Notes under the pieces: model-generated
The model's database searches: none
What the model saw: only the letters and a program-made list of their open reading frames with translations
Told to the model about the DNA's origin: nothing
Made by a program: the position numbers and the translations under genes
In this document: piece after piece, positions 22,801 to 34,900 of the stretch
How positions within the stretch are numbered: the first letter of the stretch is position 1
Layout of the letters: every line of letters begins with the position of its first letter
Assembly (NCBI RefSeq): GCF_002775205.1
Contig: NC_036446.1
Span: 13,454,565-13,518,564, forward strand
Source of the DNA: Xiphophorus maculatus
Lineage: Eukaryota > Chordata > Actinopteri > Cyprinodontiformes > Poeciliidae
Length of the DNA: 64,000 nucleotides
Reading direction: 5' to 3'

Positions 22801-24049
22801 ACCATCAACTGATTGATCAGCTTTGCTGTTGGTGGACTTTATTAACTGTCATTAAGAGACCGACAGAGCTGGTGAACATATTTCTGATATAAAATATTAG
22901 ATTCGCATACCACATTAGCAAGAATTACTCCCCTTTGTTCAAAAGTGATACAAAAGTTGAATTTATCATCTAAAAATAATGGATTCTTAGACAGAAAATA
23001 CAGATGGTCCTTTATGGCTTTATATAAAACAAATATTGCTATTTGGAAGAGTTGAGCAAAAGCACAGCTCAAACACCATTAGCAATGGATGTGTTGGTTT
23101 TCCAATATTTAAATTTATGAACAAAGTATTTAAAAATCGTTTCCTGTCCTGTAAAGGTAGGAATGTGTCACTCTTACTGGTAGTGTCTCCGTCTCATCCT
23201 GGATCTTTGAGGAAGAGCAGGAGGAGTAATCAGTCTTTGACCTTCGTCCGTGTAGAGATAATTCGGCCATCAGTAGGTAAACATGTTGCATAACGTTTGT
23301 ATAACATATTTACTGTCAGATTGCTGCGTTACAATCAGCTGAAACCTCTCCTCGAATACATATGTTGAATGATTGCTTTGCAATTGCCTCTATTTAATAA
23401 CTGTACTGCTTCCATTCATTTGAATGAAACAACTTATTAAAAAAAGGTCAACTTGGGGGTTGTTTGTTCTTTTTAAAGGTGTGGAAAATCAGATCTTTCA
23501 CTCCTGATGAATATAAGACACATATGGTCAAAGTGCATGAATGAATCAGTTTTATTACGATGTTGCAATTTTATACGGTGGTGTGATGTATTAGGGTAAT
23601 GTTGGTCAGAATAATCAACATAACCCAGATGCACTCTAAATTGATACAGGAATGTTATTCATACCAACATTACACATAATCTAAACCTGTTTAGTTCTGA
23701 TCTCCAGTTATAATTCTTTGACCCGACACTTCATGGGATTATAATCTTATTCTTGGACTACAAACATAGGATTCAGGAAGAATTCACAGCGTGTCACTGT
23801 TTCCCATGTTACACCTTAATTCCAAATTATTAAATTAATCTCTTTCCCCTAATTTCCACAAAGAAGAATCCTGTTAGGATGATGTTAAGTTGTTTTTTTT
23901 TTTTTTTTGCAATTTTATTAAAAATAGAAATCACATTCACACAGGTATTCACAGCCTTTGCTATGAAGCTGAAAATGGTTTCCACTGACTCTTTGAGATT
24001 TTTCTACAACATCATTTTCCTCCTGTGGAAAATTGAGTTGGTTGGTCTG
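22801..24049 (+). other. DDX21 3' flank: probable 3' UTR followed by non-coding DNA
   Basis: The sequence after the DDX21 stop has no gene on either strand. The first several hundred bases presumably hold its 3' UTR, but no poly(A) signal could be chosen with confidence. Long T runs and AT-rich stretches dominate. Confidence 0.45.
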
Positions 24050-24400
24050 TCAAATTAAAATCAAGTTGTATTTGTGTAGCACATTTCAGCAACAAGGCAT
24101 TTCAGAGTGCTTTACATGATAAAAACACAAAGTCATACAACACAGTCAAAAATGGAAACCTTTGCCGTCGTTACACTTCAAATTGTTGATTAATGATTCA
24201 CTGATTATGTTTCTAAAGAAACTCTAAACTGGTGGGTTTTTAGTCTAGATTTAAAGAAAATCAGTGTTTTGGCTGTTTTGCAGCTTTCTGGAAGTTTGTT
24301 TCAGATTTGTGGTGCATAGAAACCGAATGCTGCTTCTCCACGTCTATGAGGTCAGAAATCAGACACCAAGCAGGGAATTGAATGAGATGTCAATAGACCT
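24050..24400. repeat. Interspersed repeat (GTGTAGCACATTTCAGCAAC family)
   Basis: The phrase TATTTGTGTAGCACATTTC followed by CAACAAGGCATTTCAGAGTG and CTTTACAT is a familiar high-copy teleost repeat. Class not assigned; no coding frame. Confidence 0.45.
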
Positions 24401-24892
24401 CAGAGACCGAGGATTGTCTCCAGGCACAAATCTGGAGAAGGATAAAAAATGAAGATCCCAACTAGATCTCTGGCCTCCAGGAATAGATTTATTGCTCTTG
24501 TTCTGACTAAACCTGTAAAAGTCCGGGATGGAAGGAAGGCCAGCTGGATGATCCTCTCTGCAGATCTGACTTTAAGCTTTCTATAGACATCAGCCAGACG
24601 ACACAATGGTGGATGTGAACAGGACAAACTAGAAGACGACCAGCAGCTCCTGTGGAAGGTTTTACTTCTTGATTTGACGCACGAAGATCGGTTTTTCCAT
24701 GGGGCGTCTTTGTGTGGCTGTCTGGGTGATTCCGAGGAGCTGGAAGTTATCTACAGCGTTACTGGAGGGTGATCGCACCAGTTTAGACCGAACCAGTGGA
24801 CCAGGCAGTCTACCTCCTGTCTGTATGCAGACTCGTCCTGGATCAGGCCGATTACAGTGGTGTCATCTGCAAACTTCAGGAGTTCCACAAGT
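24400..24892 (-). mobile_element. L2-like non-LTR retrotransposon fragment (RT C-terminal half)
   Basis: The minus strand from about 24892 reads ELLKFADDTTVIGLIQDES, including the FADD catalytic box of a non-LTR reverse transcriptase, then RQEVDCLVHWFGLN. Further on it reads a thumb/C-terminal segment (AERIIQLAFLPSRTFTGLV...) in a shifted frame. Stops and frameshifts show it is dead, and both ends are truncated. The pattern resembles L2/Maui-type fish LINEs. Confidence 0.7.
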
Positions 24893-25755
24893 TGTAAGTT
24901 TTGGATTTAGTTTTTTAAAATTTTGGTTCTGAGAAGATCTTAGAACGTTTGTAGCTTCTTTGTGTCGCAAAAAATGACATTTTAATTGCAGAAAAGAATT
25001 TATTTCATAACAAACATTTGATTTTACAAATACATTTTGCTTGCACATTTTCACGATTAATAGAAATGTCTTTTTCTCAAAGTGCTTTGCGATGATTAAC
25101 AGATAATTACAACATTTTAATGCAGTGCAGAAAAAGTAACACTGTCCAATACTTGCTTATTATGGTAAATAGTTCAGTATTTCTAACTCTATGTGCAAAC
25201 GTTGAATGTGCTAAACTGTCAGCGATTCCAGGAAAATATCTAGATATTTACTTAAAATTATTTTAAATGTTTGAAGACAATATTTTTGAAATGGAAGGAA
25301 AAATGGAGTGCAATGTGTTTTTCATTATATATGACCCACATCTGCCAATCAGCCAACAAAAAGATGCTCAAAAATGGCAAAGAAACAACTATGCAGCCCT
25401 GATATTCTGTAAACCATGCCTGTGTATCTTTGTTTTCACTTCCACTAAATTATTCCAGAGTCATACGCACGCACTCTGCGACACCTTCTACAATTAGGCC
25501 CTGAAGGATGCTTTTATCCATACAAACAAAATAAATACAAATCTTAAGAGCAAACACATTTAGGTAAAACAGTCATTAAAAGCCCTCTCTCCAGTGATTT
25601 TGTAAAAACGTACTCTCTCGTTCTCATTTTGCATCGCCAAACAAAGCTTATTGAATTTGTAAAAACTGATTTCCCCTGTGCCATTTGTTCCTCCCCACAT
25701 TGATTACAATCAGTTCTTTGGGAGGGGAAACAGCTGCTGCAGAACAGATGAAAAG

Positions 25756-25761
25756 TTTATT
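25756..25761 (-). terminator. Poly(A) signal candidate for chitin synthase
   Basis: AATAAA on the minus strand, about 150 bases past the chitin synthase stop codon. Confidence 0.55.
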
Positions 25762-25910
25762 ATTTCCTGCGCTGACCAATTTAGAATATGGCTTTGTTAC
25801 TATATATGTGTCAAAAAAGAAACCCAGGCAATATAACTTCTCTGAAGTATGATGGAAGATATAAAGGAAGAATGGAAGGAATGCATGAGGAGAGATATTC
25901 GTCTCTTGTG

Positions 25911-28900
25911 CTACAGCTGGAAGTCCTCACTGTGAAGAGAAACGGCGTACTGGTTCTCGACGGTCTGGTCCTCCTCCTCTTCATCCTCCTGTGTTGCAAA
26001 ACGAAAAATCACATGAGGAAATTTTATATTAACATACCAAATTTCTTTTAACACAATCATACAATAGTGAAAGTTAAAGGTTTTCCGATGATCATAGTTG
26101 CATTTTAGTTAATATACGGTAAAAGAAGCAATAACTAAGATGAGAGCACAAAGTATTGTGTTTAACTTGAACTTTTGCTCCTTATTATACTTTTTAAATA
26201 TTCTTTTGATAGACATTGTTTCATGTTGAGTTCAAAGTTGTTGATCCATAATATTCTGAAATTTGGGTTTTGATGATCAGTAAGGCTTAAAGATTAAAAT
26301 CAGACTAATGCCTAGAAATACATTGCTCATAATAAATATTAGATATGAATCTATATTATGTATGAGTTTGACTCTTTAAAATTTTTCACTAAAGTAACTT
26401 TTTGACAGTATTTGAATTCATTGGGTGCATTTGGATGGGTGTTGTTTCCTACCGGCTCTCTCTCTTTGTAGTCCTTCTCTGTGCCACGATAGGAAACAAC
26501 GTGGATCAGAGTGTAGACCCTGCAAACCGAGAGACACAAAAGTAAAATAACGGTCGGCCACATGGAAAATATGATCAAAATAAGGGCAGATGTGATTATC
26601 TTAGTAATTTTATCTGTAGAATTAATTTAGCTAAATTAAAAAAACCTGTAGAATTTGAACAGGAATAGTGTTCTTTAAAAAGCAATGGTTTAGATAACAA
26701 AAATAAAAATAAACCAAAGCAAATGTCGAAGACAAATTAGTTTTTACTGTATATTTAAGCACATTGAATGCATTTGTTTGTGTACCTGTGATACAACATG
26801 GCCACAAACTGGACAAGCAGAAGAATCGCAAAGGAAAACAGGAACATCAAACTGAGAGGCTCCACCTGTCAGAGAAAAACGAAACCAGTGTTTATTTTAA
26901 CGCCCCTTCGCTTTATCATCGTGTTGAACTCTATTTTCTGATGTTCCCACCTTTAGGTATTCCGTTATATTTTTCTCCTCTGAAAACTTGGGAATCTTGA
27001 TGCTGATGATGTCGTTTCCAATGAGCTGCAGGAAGAAAGTTGCTACCACCCAGAGGACGTTGATGATGAAGTAGAGGAAGACCGCCTGTGGATACGAGAC
27101 AGGTTTTAAGAATTTGGTTGCGTCTTTACAACAAATATAATGTTTTGGAAAAATGGATCATAAGCTTTTCATCACAGGACACTGAACATAAATTATTTAC
27201 CTTGTTTCGCAGCGATTTCAGTTCTTTGCTCACTCTATTTTTGTGCTCCTGTGTATCACTTATCGGTGTCAGATATCGTTCGATCAGCTTATCCCAGAAG
27301 TCATTCTCACCCTAAACACAGATAAAGGCACACAGTTTTTTAGTCTTTAAAAAAACAAAAAAAACAAATAGAAATTGGAAATAAATTGATGCCGTTTTCA
27401 ACTGTAGAGTTTTAGATTTGCATCAATCCGTCCCGACACCTGCTGACGATGTGAACCACAATCTCACTTTCTCACCTACAATCAACCCAACTCAGACATA
27501 CACGCAGCAGTCACTAGCATCTTTTGTCTTCTAACCCCAATAACAAATCTGCTAATCACATCGGCAGTGAAGGTAACCTACTGAAGTTTAAACCAAACAT
27601 CAGAATAGGGAAAACATAATAGCTAAATGACTTTGAATGCAGCATGGTTGAGAGGCTTGTGTGAGTGTTTCAACATCGACTCGTCGAATAAGATTTGCAC
27701 ATACAACCATTTCTAATACTTACAGAAATTAGTCGCAAAGGAAAAAATGTCAGAAGAGTAAATGCAATTTCTGAAAGCACCACATGTTGAACCCTGAATC
27801 ATAACTACGTTGCGAGCTCAGACTAAAACCTGCACAGGCTCATCAGAACTGGACAATAATAAGCAACAAAATATTGTCAGGGTCAGTCTTGATTTGAGCC
27901 GACATTCAATTGTTGGGGTCAGAATTGAGAGATGAAAACATGGATTCACTCTGAAGGAGTCAGATTGATGTTGGTGTGAAAAATATTTTCTTTGTCTATC
28001 TGTTTATGTCCTATGATGGCTCCTTCTAACAGGATAATGCATCATGCCACAACGCGCAGATCATCTCCATCTATTCTTAACTACGATAATGAGTTCCCTG
28101 GACTCCACCGGCCTCCAGTCAGGATATTTACAATCCGGTGGAGCGTGTTTCAGATATGGGTGGAATGAGTGATTTGTGTCATTTACAAGCAACAAATCTG
28201 TGATGTTATCAAGTCAACATGGACCCAAATCTCTGGGGAATATTTCTGACATCTTATAGAGTCTACTATAAAAAACTGAAGCAGATCTGCAGGTCAAAGT
28301 GGATCCAACCTGTTACCACAAATGTGTATTTAATAAAGTAGCTGGTGTGTGTACATTTGAAATGTTATGTATTCTGGACTGTGAGCTGATTGGTTTTCTT
28401 ACCTCATCCAGTCTTTGAACTTGTGGGGCACTGAGGGTTTTCTCTATGGCCCGTTTCACTCTCTTTTCTAACTTCATCATTTTATTATTCTTCAGGATGT
28501 GTCGAGCCTGAGGCATAAGCAAAGTAAATCATTCAGTGATTTTACAATATCCTTTTCAGTCTTATTCAAACAGAGAATATGAATCATGTTAATTATTGCA
28601 AACTGTTGTTATTAAGGCTGTTATTTTAGAAACAAATGATCCCTTTTTTTAATATTTTGAAAACATGACATCCACCTGATTGGTCAGTTCATGCTGCAAC
28701 TCGTCAATTTCAGCTTGTGCCAAAATGTCCTCAGGTCCAGCCTTGCTGAGTCTTATATTAAGCGTGTCTGTCAACATTAGGATCAGGTCTTCCACCACAT
28801 CATCTTGGTTTTTGTTGCGGAGTGTGTATCTGGGAGTAAAAACAATTCATATTTACACAATTGCTACTCAGTGACGTCAATATGCCACCGTGACTTTTTT

Positions 28901-31900
28901 GGACATACGAACATGAAGAAACACACAAACGCGTAACTGTTTTTAAACAAAACAGAGGCAATAAATGCACATTGGCTGTTTTAAAATCAGTAGTTTGTAG
29001 TTTCCTTTTGTCCAATCATCAAGGTTTAAGATTTGTTTGCTTTCCAACATTATCTCACAAGACAAAAATATAAAAACAAGAAAACTCATCACGATTTACC
29101 GTATTTGCGCTTGCAGATTTCTCTTCATGTTGAAATAAGTTAACTTCTTCAAAAACTCTTCCTTTACAGGCTCCACCCAGTCTGCACACATAGAAAAATA
29201 CATATATAATTACCTACAGTTTAATACTCTGTGTGATATGAATATTGGACATAACTGTGTCTGATTGAATGTTTGGTTTATACGTTTATAACAACTGCTC
29301 ACCGCTGACAGGGATGTCTTCCATTTCCTCTAAGTCTGCATTCATAAAGTAATCATCGTTTTCATCAGACGAGTCAGAGGAATCAGACCTTATGCTCTTT
29401 TTCCCACCGTCATCATCATCACTGTCATCACTGTCATCCAACAAAAATAGCAATAAATGTCAGTGTTTAGTCGTATGAAAATGATGATTCAACTGTGATT
29501 TTTTTTCTCCTTAAATACATACTGACAACATGAGGCAAAGCAGTGATAAAAATGACAAGAAGAAGAAAAATAATAACCTATCAGAGGATGAATCATCCTT
29601 GTCTTTCAATGGTGCCTCTTTGCTTTTGTGAGCTGGAGGATTTTTAGCTTCTGCGGTTTTTTCTGTGGCGAGTTCAGGTTTGTCTTGAGGCTCTGGATTT
29701 GCGGCAGCCTGCGGTTGCGTTTCATTTTTGGTGATTTGAAGGAGAGGCGCTTTCTGTGTGGCGAAACTTGTGATCTGCTGAAGCATGGCGTTTTCGGCTT
29801 CCTGGGTTATCTGCAAGACAGAAGGACAATTTAACTCGGCAGATGCACTCGCCCAAAGGCTTGTGTCTATTTTCTCTTAACCGTACCTGTATCTTCATGT
29901 CCCAGCAGCAGAGCCTACAGTCTTTGTTGCACAGAACGCTCTGAGTTTGCTTCTGTTCTCCTTCTTCCCTAATGACAGAAATGACATAAAGATAAAAATA
30001 AAGACATTAATGACAACTAAACCTGATTCTGTGTGATTCAGGTGGATTCTGTCGTCTTAAAAAGTTATACGTTTTTTCGTTTGAGTAGTTACCATTTTAC
30101 AGTAATTCACTTTACTGTTACTCTATATCAGATTTTGTGCCTTTTAAATAACATTTGGTATGCAGGTTAAACACTACACTTTGTGGCAAGTCAAAAATCC
30201 TTTTCAGATTAATCCAATTTATATTTTAGCATAATTTTATTATGTCATTGATCTCAAAACAATTTAAAGAAAGCACTACAATATGTATAAAATCTTATTT
30301 TGGCATTACTTGGATTCTCTTGTGCCCCAAGACACATTGTTCATGTTCACCAGTGAGTAGATGGTCAGCAGGAGGTATCCACTGGGGATACAGATGAAAT
30401 ACATCAGACCATAGATAATCAGCCCTGGAAGAGTGCAGAGAAACATATTAGCATAAAATTAGCAGAACATAGCAAAGCTCCAGATCACAAGAGTTCATTC
30501 AAAACCACTTTAAAAATCAGGAATTAACTGAATAAAGCAAAAAACGCTCCTGAGAAAAAGCATGTGATGCACTTCGAATGGAGAATAATGTTTATGATTC
30601 TAATAAAAACCTACCAAACTCTTCTGGGTGCAATATGGCTGTCACCAGGTACATAATAGCCATTGAGACCAAAAACACACCAGTGGGGGTCAAAAATGTG
30701 CCCTGCACCACCATGTCACCTAAAAGAAGAACACTCCATGTTTGTATGCATTTGCTACTGATTATATGAAGAGCTGCACAAATGTAGCTGAGCATAAGAG
30801 TGTACCTACCAATGATGGAGAAGAATGATGCGGTCATAAGAAACGCATACAGAACACTCATGACGGCAGCGATGGTTATTTGGGTATTTGCTTTAGTTGC
30901 AAAGCAGATGATGATGTAGAAGACGGGTGGGACGCATGAGATGATGATGGCAATCGCGCCATTCATTTTGAAGATGAACTGAAAAGCTCCTGTTGGGAAA
31001 AACAACATGGAGAGTGAGGGACTTATGGACGCCTGCCAGAAATATTTTGCATGTTATTCATTAATAATGACCATAAAGGTCTGATTGGCCCAATTGTTGT
31101 CAATATTATTTGTGAATCTAAATGTTTGTGTTTCATTTCCAAACTATGTGGAATCTGCTTAAATATTGTTCAAGGTGTATTTGATTTGATAGTCATAAAA
31201 ATATTCTTTTGATGGTTCCTACTTCTCATAGAAAAGATACTTTCTAAATGACCTCAAGAAAAATATAGTTTGAACTAACTTGATTTTATTAGCTTAGCAA
31301 AAGTTGGCAACTCACTTCTCTTTAGTTTATCTTTTTCTTTCCAATTGATTTGTTTTGACACACTTTAAAGAAACAATGTTCTACCTTTATAAAATAGAAT
31401 ATATACACACAGCTCTGGAACAAAATAAGAGTCCACTTAAAATTATGATTTTACTCTTTATAGGTTTATGTTTGAGTAAAATGAACATTGTTCTTTTATT
31501 CTATGAACTACTGACAACATGTCTCTGAAATTACAAGCAAAAATTTAGTTTTTATTTGCAGAAAATGAGAAATGGTCAAAATAAGGAAAACGTTGCAGTG
31601 CTTTCAGGCCTCAACTAATGCAAAGAAAACAAGCTCATGTTCATTTAGAAACAACAAAACTGGTGTTTTAACTCAGGAAGAGTTCAGAAATTACTCTTTG
31701 GTGGAATAACCAGGAGGTTTTCAATGGGCTTCAGTGGACTCTTAGTTTTTTCCAGAGCTTTACATCTATGTAGTGAAACGTGTAAAATCACCTTCCAGTT
31801 TCTAAGTCTCTCTGTGATCAGCTTTCAGTGACTGGTACACCAACTGAGGTTCCAAGTCAACACAACTAAACTTGTTCAGTTTCATCGTTGTGTAAAAACT

Positions 31901-34900
31901 AGAATGATTTAAGGCAACAGGTTTCCTCTAATGAAGTCAAATAATTCGGGTAAAGAGAGAACAGACATGTTGCAGTTTGCCTGGGTTCTTATATCTTGTC
32001 AGACTTCTGCGGTAAAGTTGAAAACTTGTGCTTTAACTCTAATTTGCTGTGCACGGACATGCAGTACGAAGGGTCTGTGGTTAACTTGTGGCCTTAGATG
32101 TGGTGGCCCGGTTCTGCTCACCTGCTACCATAAGTGTCACAGAGGCAGGTCCCAGAATAGAGGATCCAACAGTAAACATCTGGTAGAAGATATAAAGGCT
32201 TGAGATGGATTGATTTCTCTTCACCGTCTCTTTTCCACTGTATTTAAATGATGAAAAACACAGTAATTAGTACACTGTACATTTTAGTACATTAAAGATG
32301 TGATATTATCACATCTTTAACTGTTCATTGAATAATTAAATGCAGAATACGATCACAAGAAACCTAAAGAGATATAAAAAGATTAAAACAAGTATCAGAC
32401 TTACTTGTGTATTTACAGTGCATTGGAAAAGGATGCCTTTTTTTTTTCTTCAATTTGTCACATAATAACCACATGTAAAAATGTACTTATCTGGCTTTTT
32501 ATGTGTTTGACCAACACAAAATAAGGGATAATTGTGAAAAATGATTGATTGTTTTCACACAAGATCCAATAAAACATTTTAAAGTTTTGGGGGTGGTAAC
32601 ATAAGAACATGTGGAAACGTTAAAGGGGTATGAATAGCCTTCCAAGGCACTGTGCATACTTACATTTAAAATATGAATGAAAAAGTGTGTGTTATGATTG
32701 GGTTTTTATCATTAATCATGATTACTGACCTGTGCAAAAGATCCAGTGTGTTAGCCAGTGTAGAAGGCCCCCATCGTCTCCTCTGGTTGTAAAACTCTTT
32801 GAATTCCTGCGGTGAGTTGGTGTATGCATCTGATGCAGCGTTGTACTCCACACGCCATCCTTGTTGCAGCAGCAAAGTACACAACCAACGATCCTCCCCT
32901 GATGATACGCACAATTATTCCTGCTTCCTGTCACATTATGAAACCAAGTCAAACAGGAACCTACCTTGGTCATATTGCACATACTCAGCTCCTCTTGTTG
33001 CAGTTGTTGTGTACTTCTTCAGGACATTGTCATCCATCAGCGCAGACCCCCTAAACAGACTGAAACATCCTGGACTGCACAACACAGAGCCGAACACATG
33101 CTCTGCGGTCTTCTGCAGCCAATGGCCCACTGCGTATTCAAACTTCTGGTACCAAACCATGGGACCTATGACATGCAGGGTAAATAAGAAGATTTAGTTA
33201 GTTTGGGTGAGAATTTTACTTTATACACAAAAAAAGAAAGCCTGTCCTTTAAACAGGCAAAACTTACAGTAAATTGCATTCATAGCTAAATATATATTGG
33301 CTGGTTGGTAGCTTTCCATGCATCCTTCTGAGATATAAAGTTAAAATCTGTCCAAATGTTTTGAAGTAAAAACAAACAAAGTAGTGAAAAGTTATCAAGA
33401 GCATATGACGTACCCATGCCAGTCGGATGGATTCTGCCACATGCTGCACCGACGTTGTAATACATTCGCAGCCTGTTAAGACATTATTAGTATTTTTTTA
33501 TTTCAAAGATAAGGAAGTAAATTCTTTATGGTATTTATGAAATAAGTAATTCGTCAAGCTTTGGTAATTTGAGAAAGTTTGAATTGTGTTTTTTGATGAT
33601 GATACTGAATGACAAAACAGTTTTTTACACATCATAATCATGCTGTACTTAGCACATGCTATCTGAAGAAAGAAAAAAACGACCTTGATTATGTCAAGAT
33701 AAGAGAACCGTAAAGATATGATCTCCAGCAAAATCGTACGGTGGTATAAAATGACTTCCTGTTTACTATTTATGCTTAGCAACATGAAAGTGAGATAAAT
33801 CAATATGTTTAGTTTAAAAAAAAAAACGCATCGCTGACCTGTCCACAAGTAGAACCACGGCTTTAGGGTGGAAGTCCGTGTCTCCGTCCAGAGCCAGGAT
33901 GTACGTGTTGTCGTCTGAAATGAATCTTCTCTTGTTGTCATTGTCGTACTGAGGCAAAAGGAAAATCTCACCGTCCATAGAGATCAGACTTTCTCTGCTG
34001 GTATCCATCCGCTGGAATCAGAAAGAAGGACAATTAACATTTTCAATGGAATGTAGAGATAAAATACAAATGATTGCAAGAAGTCACTTACTGGCATTTT
34101 CTGGGGGTTCTTGGTGATGTAACCTTTCCAGCCAAGCAGATAGTACATGTACATGATCTGGAAAAAAAGGGAAAATGTTTAATCAGATGTAGCATTTTAA
34201 TCAGTCTGGCTCAATGAAAAAACATCAAGAAAATCAGTCTTATTTAAATTTACAAGATGGAACATTACATTTAAATTTAACGTTTAATTTAAATTTAATT
34301 TAAATTGTTTTCCACACAGTATTTTCTAGTGTGTACTTATATTATTGCAGACCAGAAAATAATAACATTCATAAGCAAGATGCATTTATGTCAGCACAAC
34401 AAATACATGTCCAGTTTTAAATTGGTTGTTTAATATTAATTTGCAAAGGAAAAACGGATAACATGTTAGAGTCACATGTGTCAATAATATTACAAATAAA
34501 TGTTCTTGCTAAACAAAGCAAAATTAATTGAAATGAAATGTGTGTTTGGTTGTAACTAATTTGTCTGGTAGCAGCATTTAATTAAACGAACTAAATTAAA
34601 GGCACTTTTCAGTAATTTTGTTTACTATAAATATTACAAACAAGCAGTTTCTAATATTTTAAATTAATATATGATATTTTACTCTTGTAGTTAACACAAG
34701 TAATCAATTTCATGTTATTAATGAGAATTTTTACATTAAATGTATTTTTCAAATCTTTTTATTTATTTTATTTTATTTATTTATTTCAAACAGACAAAAA
34801 GTAAAAACAAGAAAGAAAATTAAAACAAATTATCATGCCCATTTGACATGCATATTTACATTATCAGCTCGAAAAGGAGCATCTAGAAGGTAGAAGATAC

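Larger units (their letters stand above)
25911..32237 (-). other. chs1: Chitin synthase C-terminal exons: WGTRE, acidic linker, coiled coil, last helices
   Basis: Exons 20-23 give about five hydrophobic helices ending in VSWGTRE (998-1004), a conserved chitin synthase signature. Exon 25 is Gln/Ala/Pro/Lys-rich. Exon 26 is Asp/Ser-rich (runs such as SDDSDDDD and SDSSDSSDEND). Exons 27-30 are charged and helix-prone (KRVKRAIEKTLSAPQVQRLDE), typical of a coiled coil. Exons 31 and 32 carry two more membrane helices, followed by a short acidic tail ending EDFQL. The region is divergent in the family and probably handles assembly or regulation. Confidence 0.8.

Noticed and set aside
33498..33971. 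Minus-strand frame of 157 codons in the chitin synthase locus
   Set aside because: It overlaps exon 16 in a different frame and runs through intron sequence; the true exon is 33839-34011.
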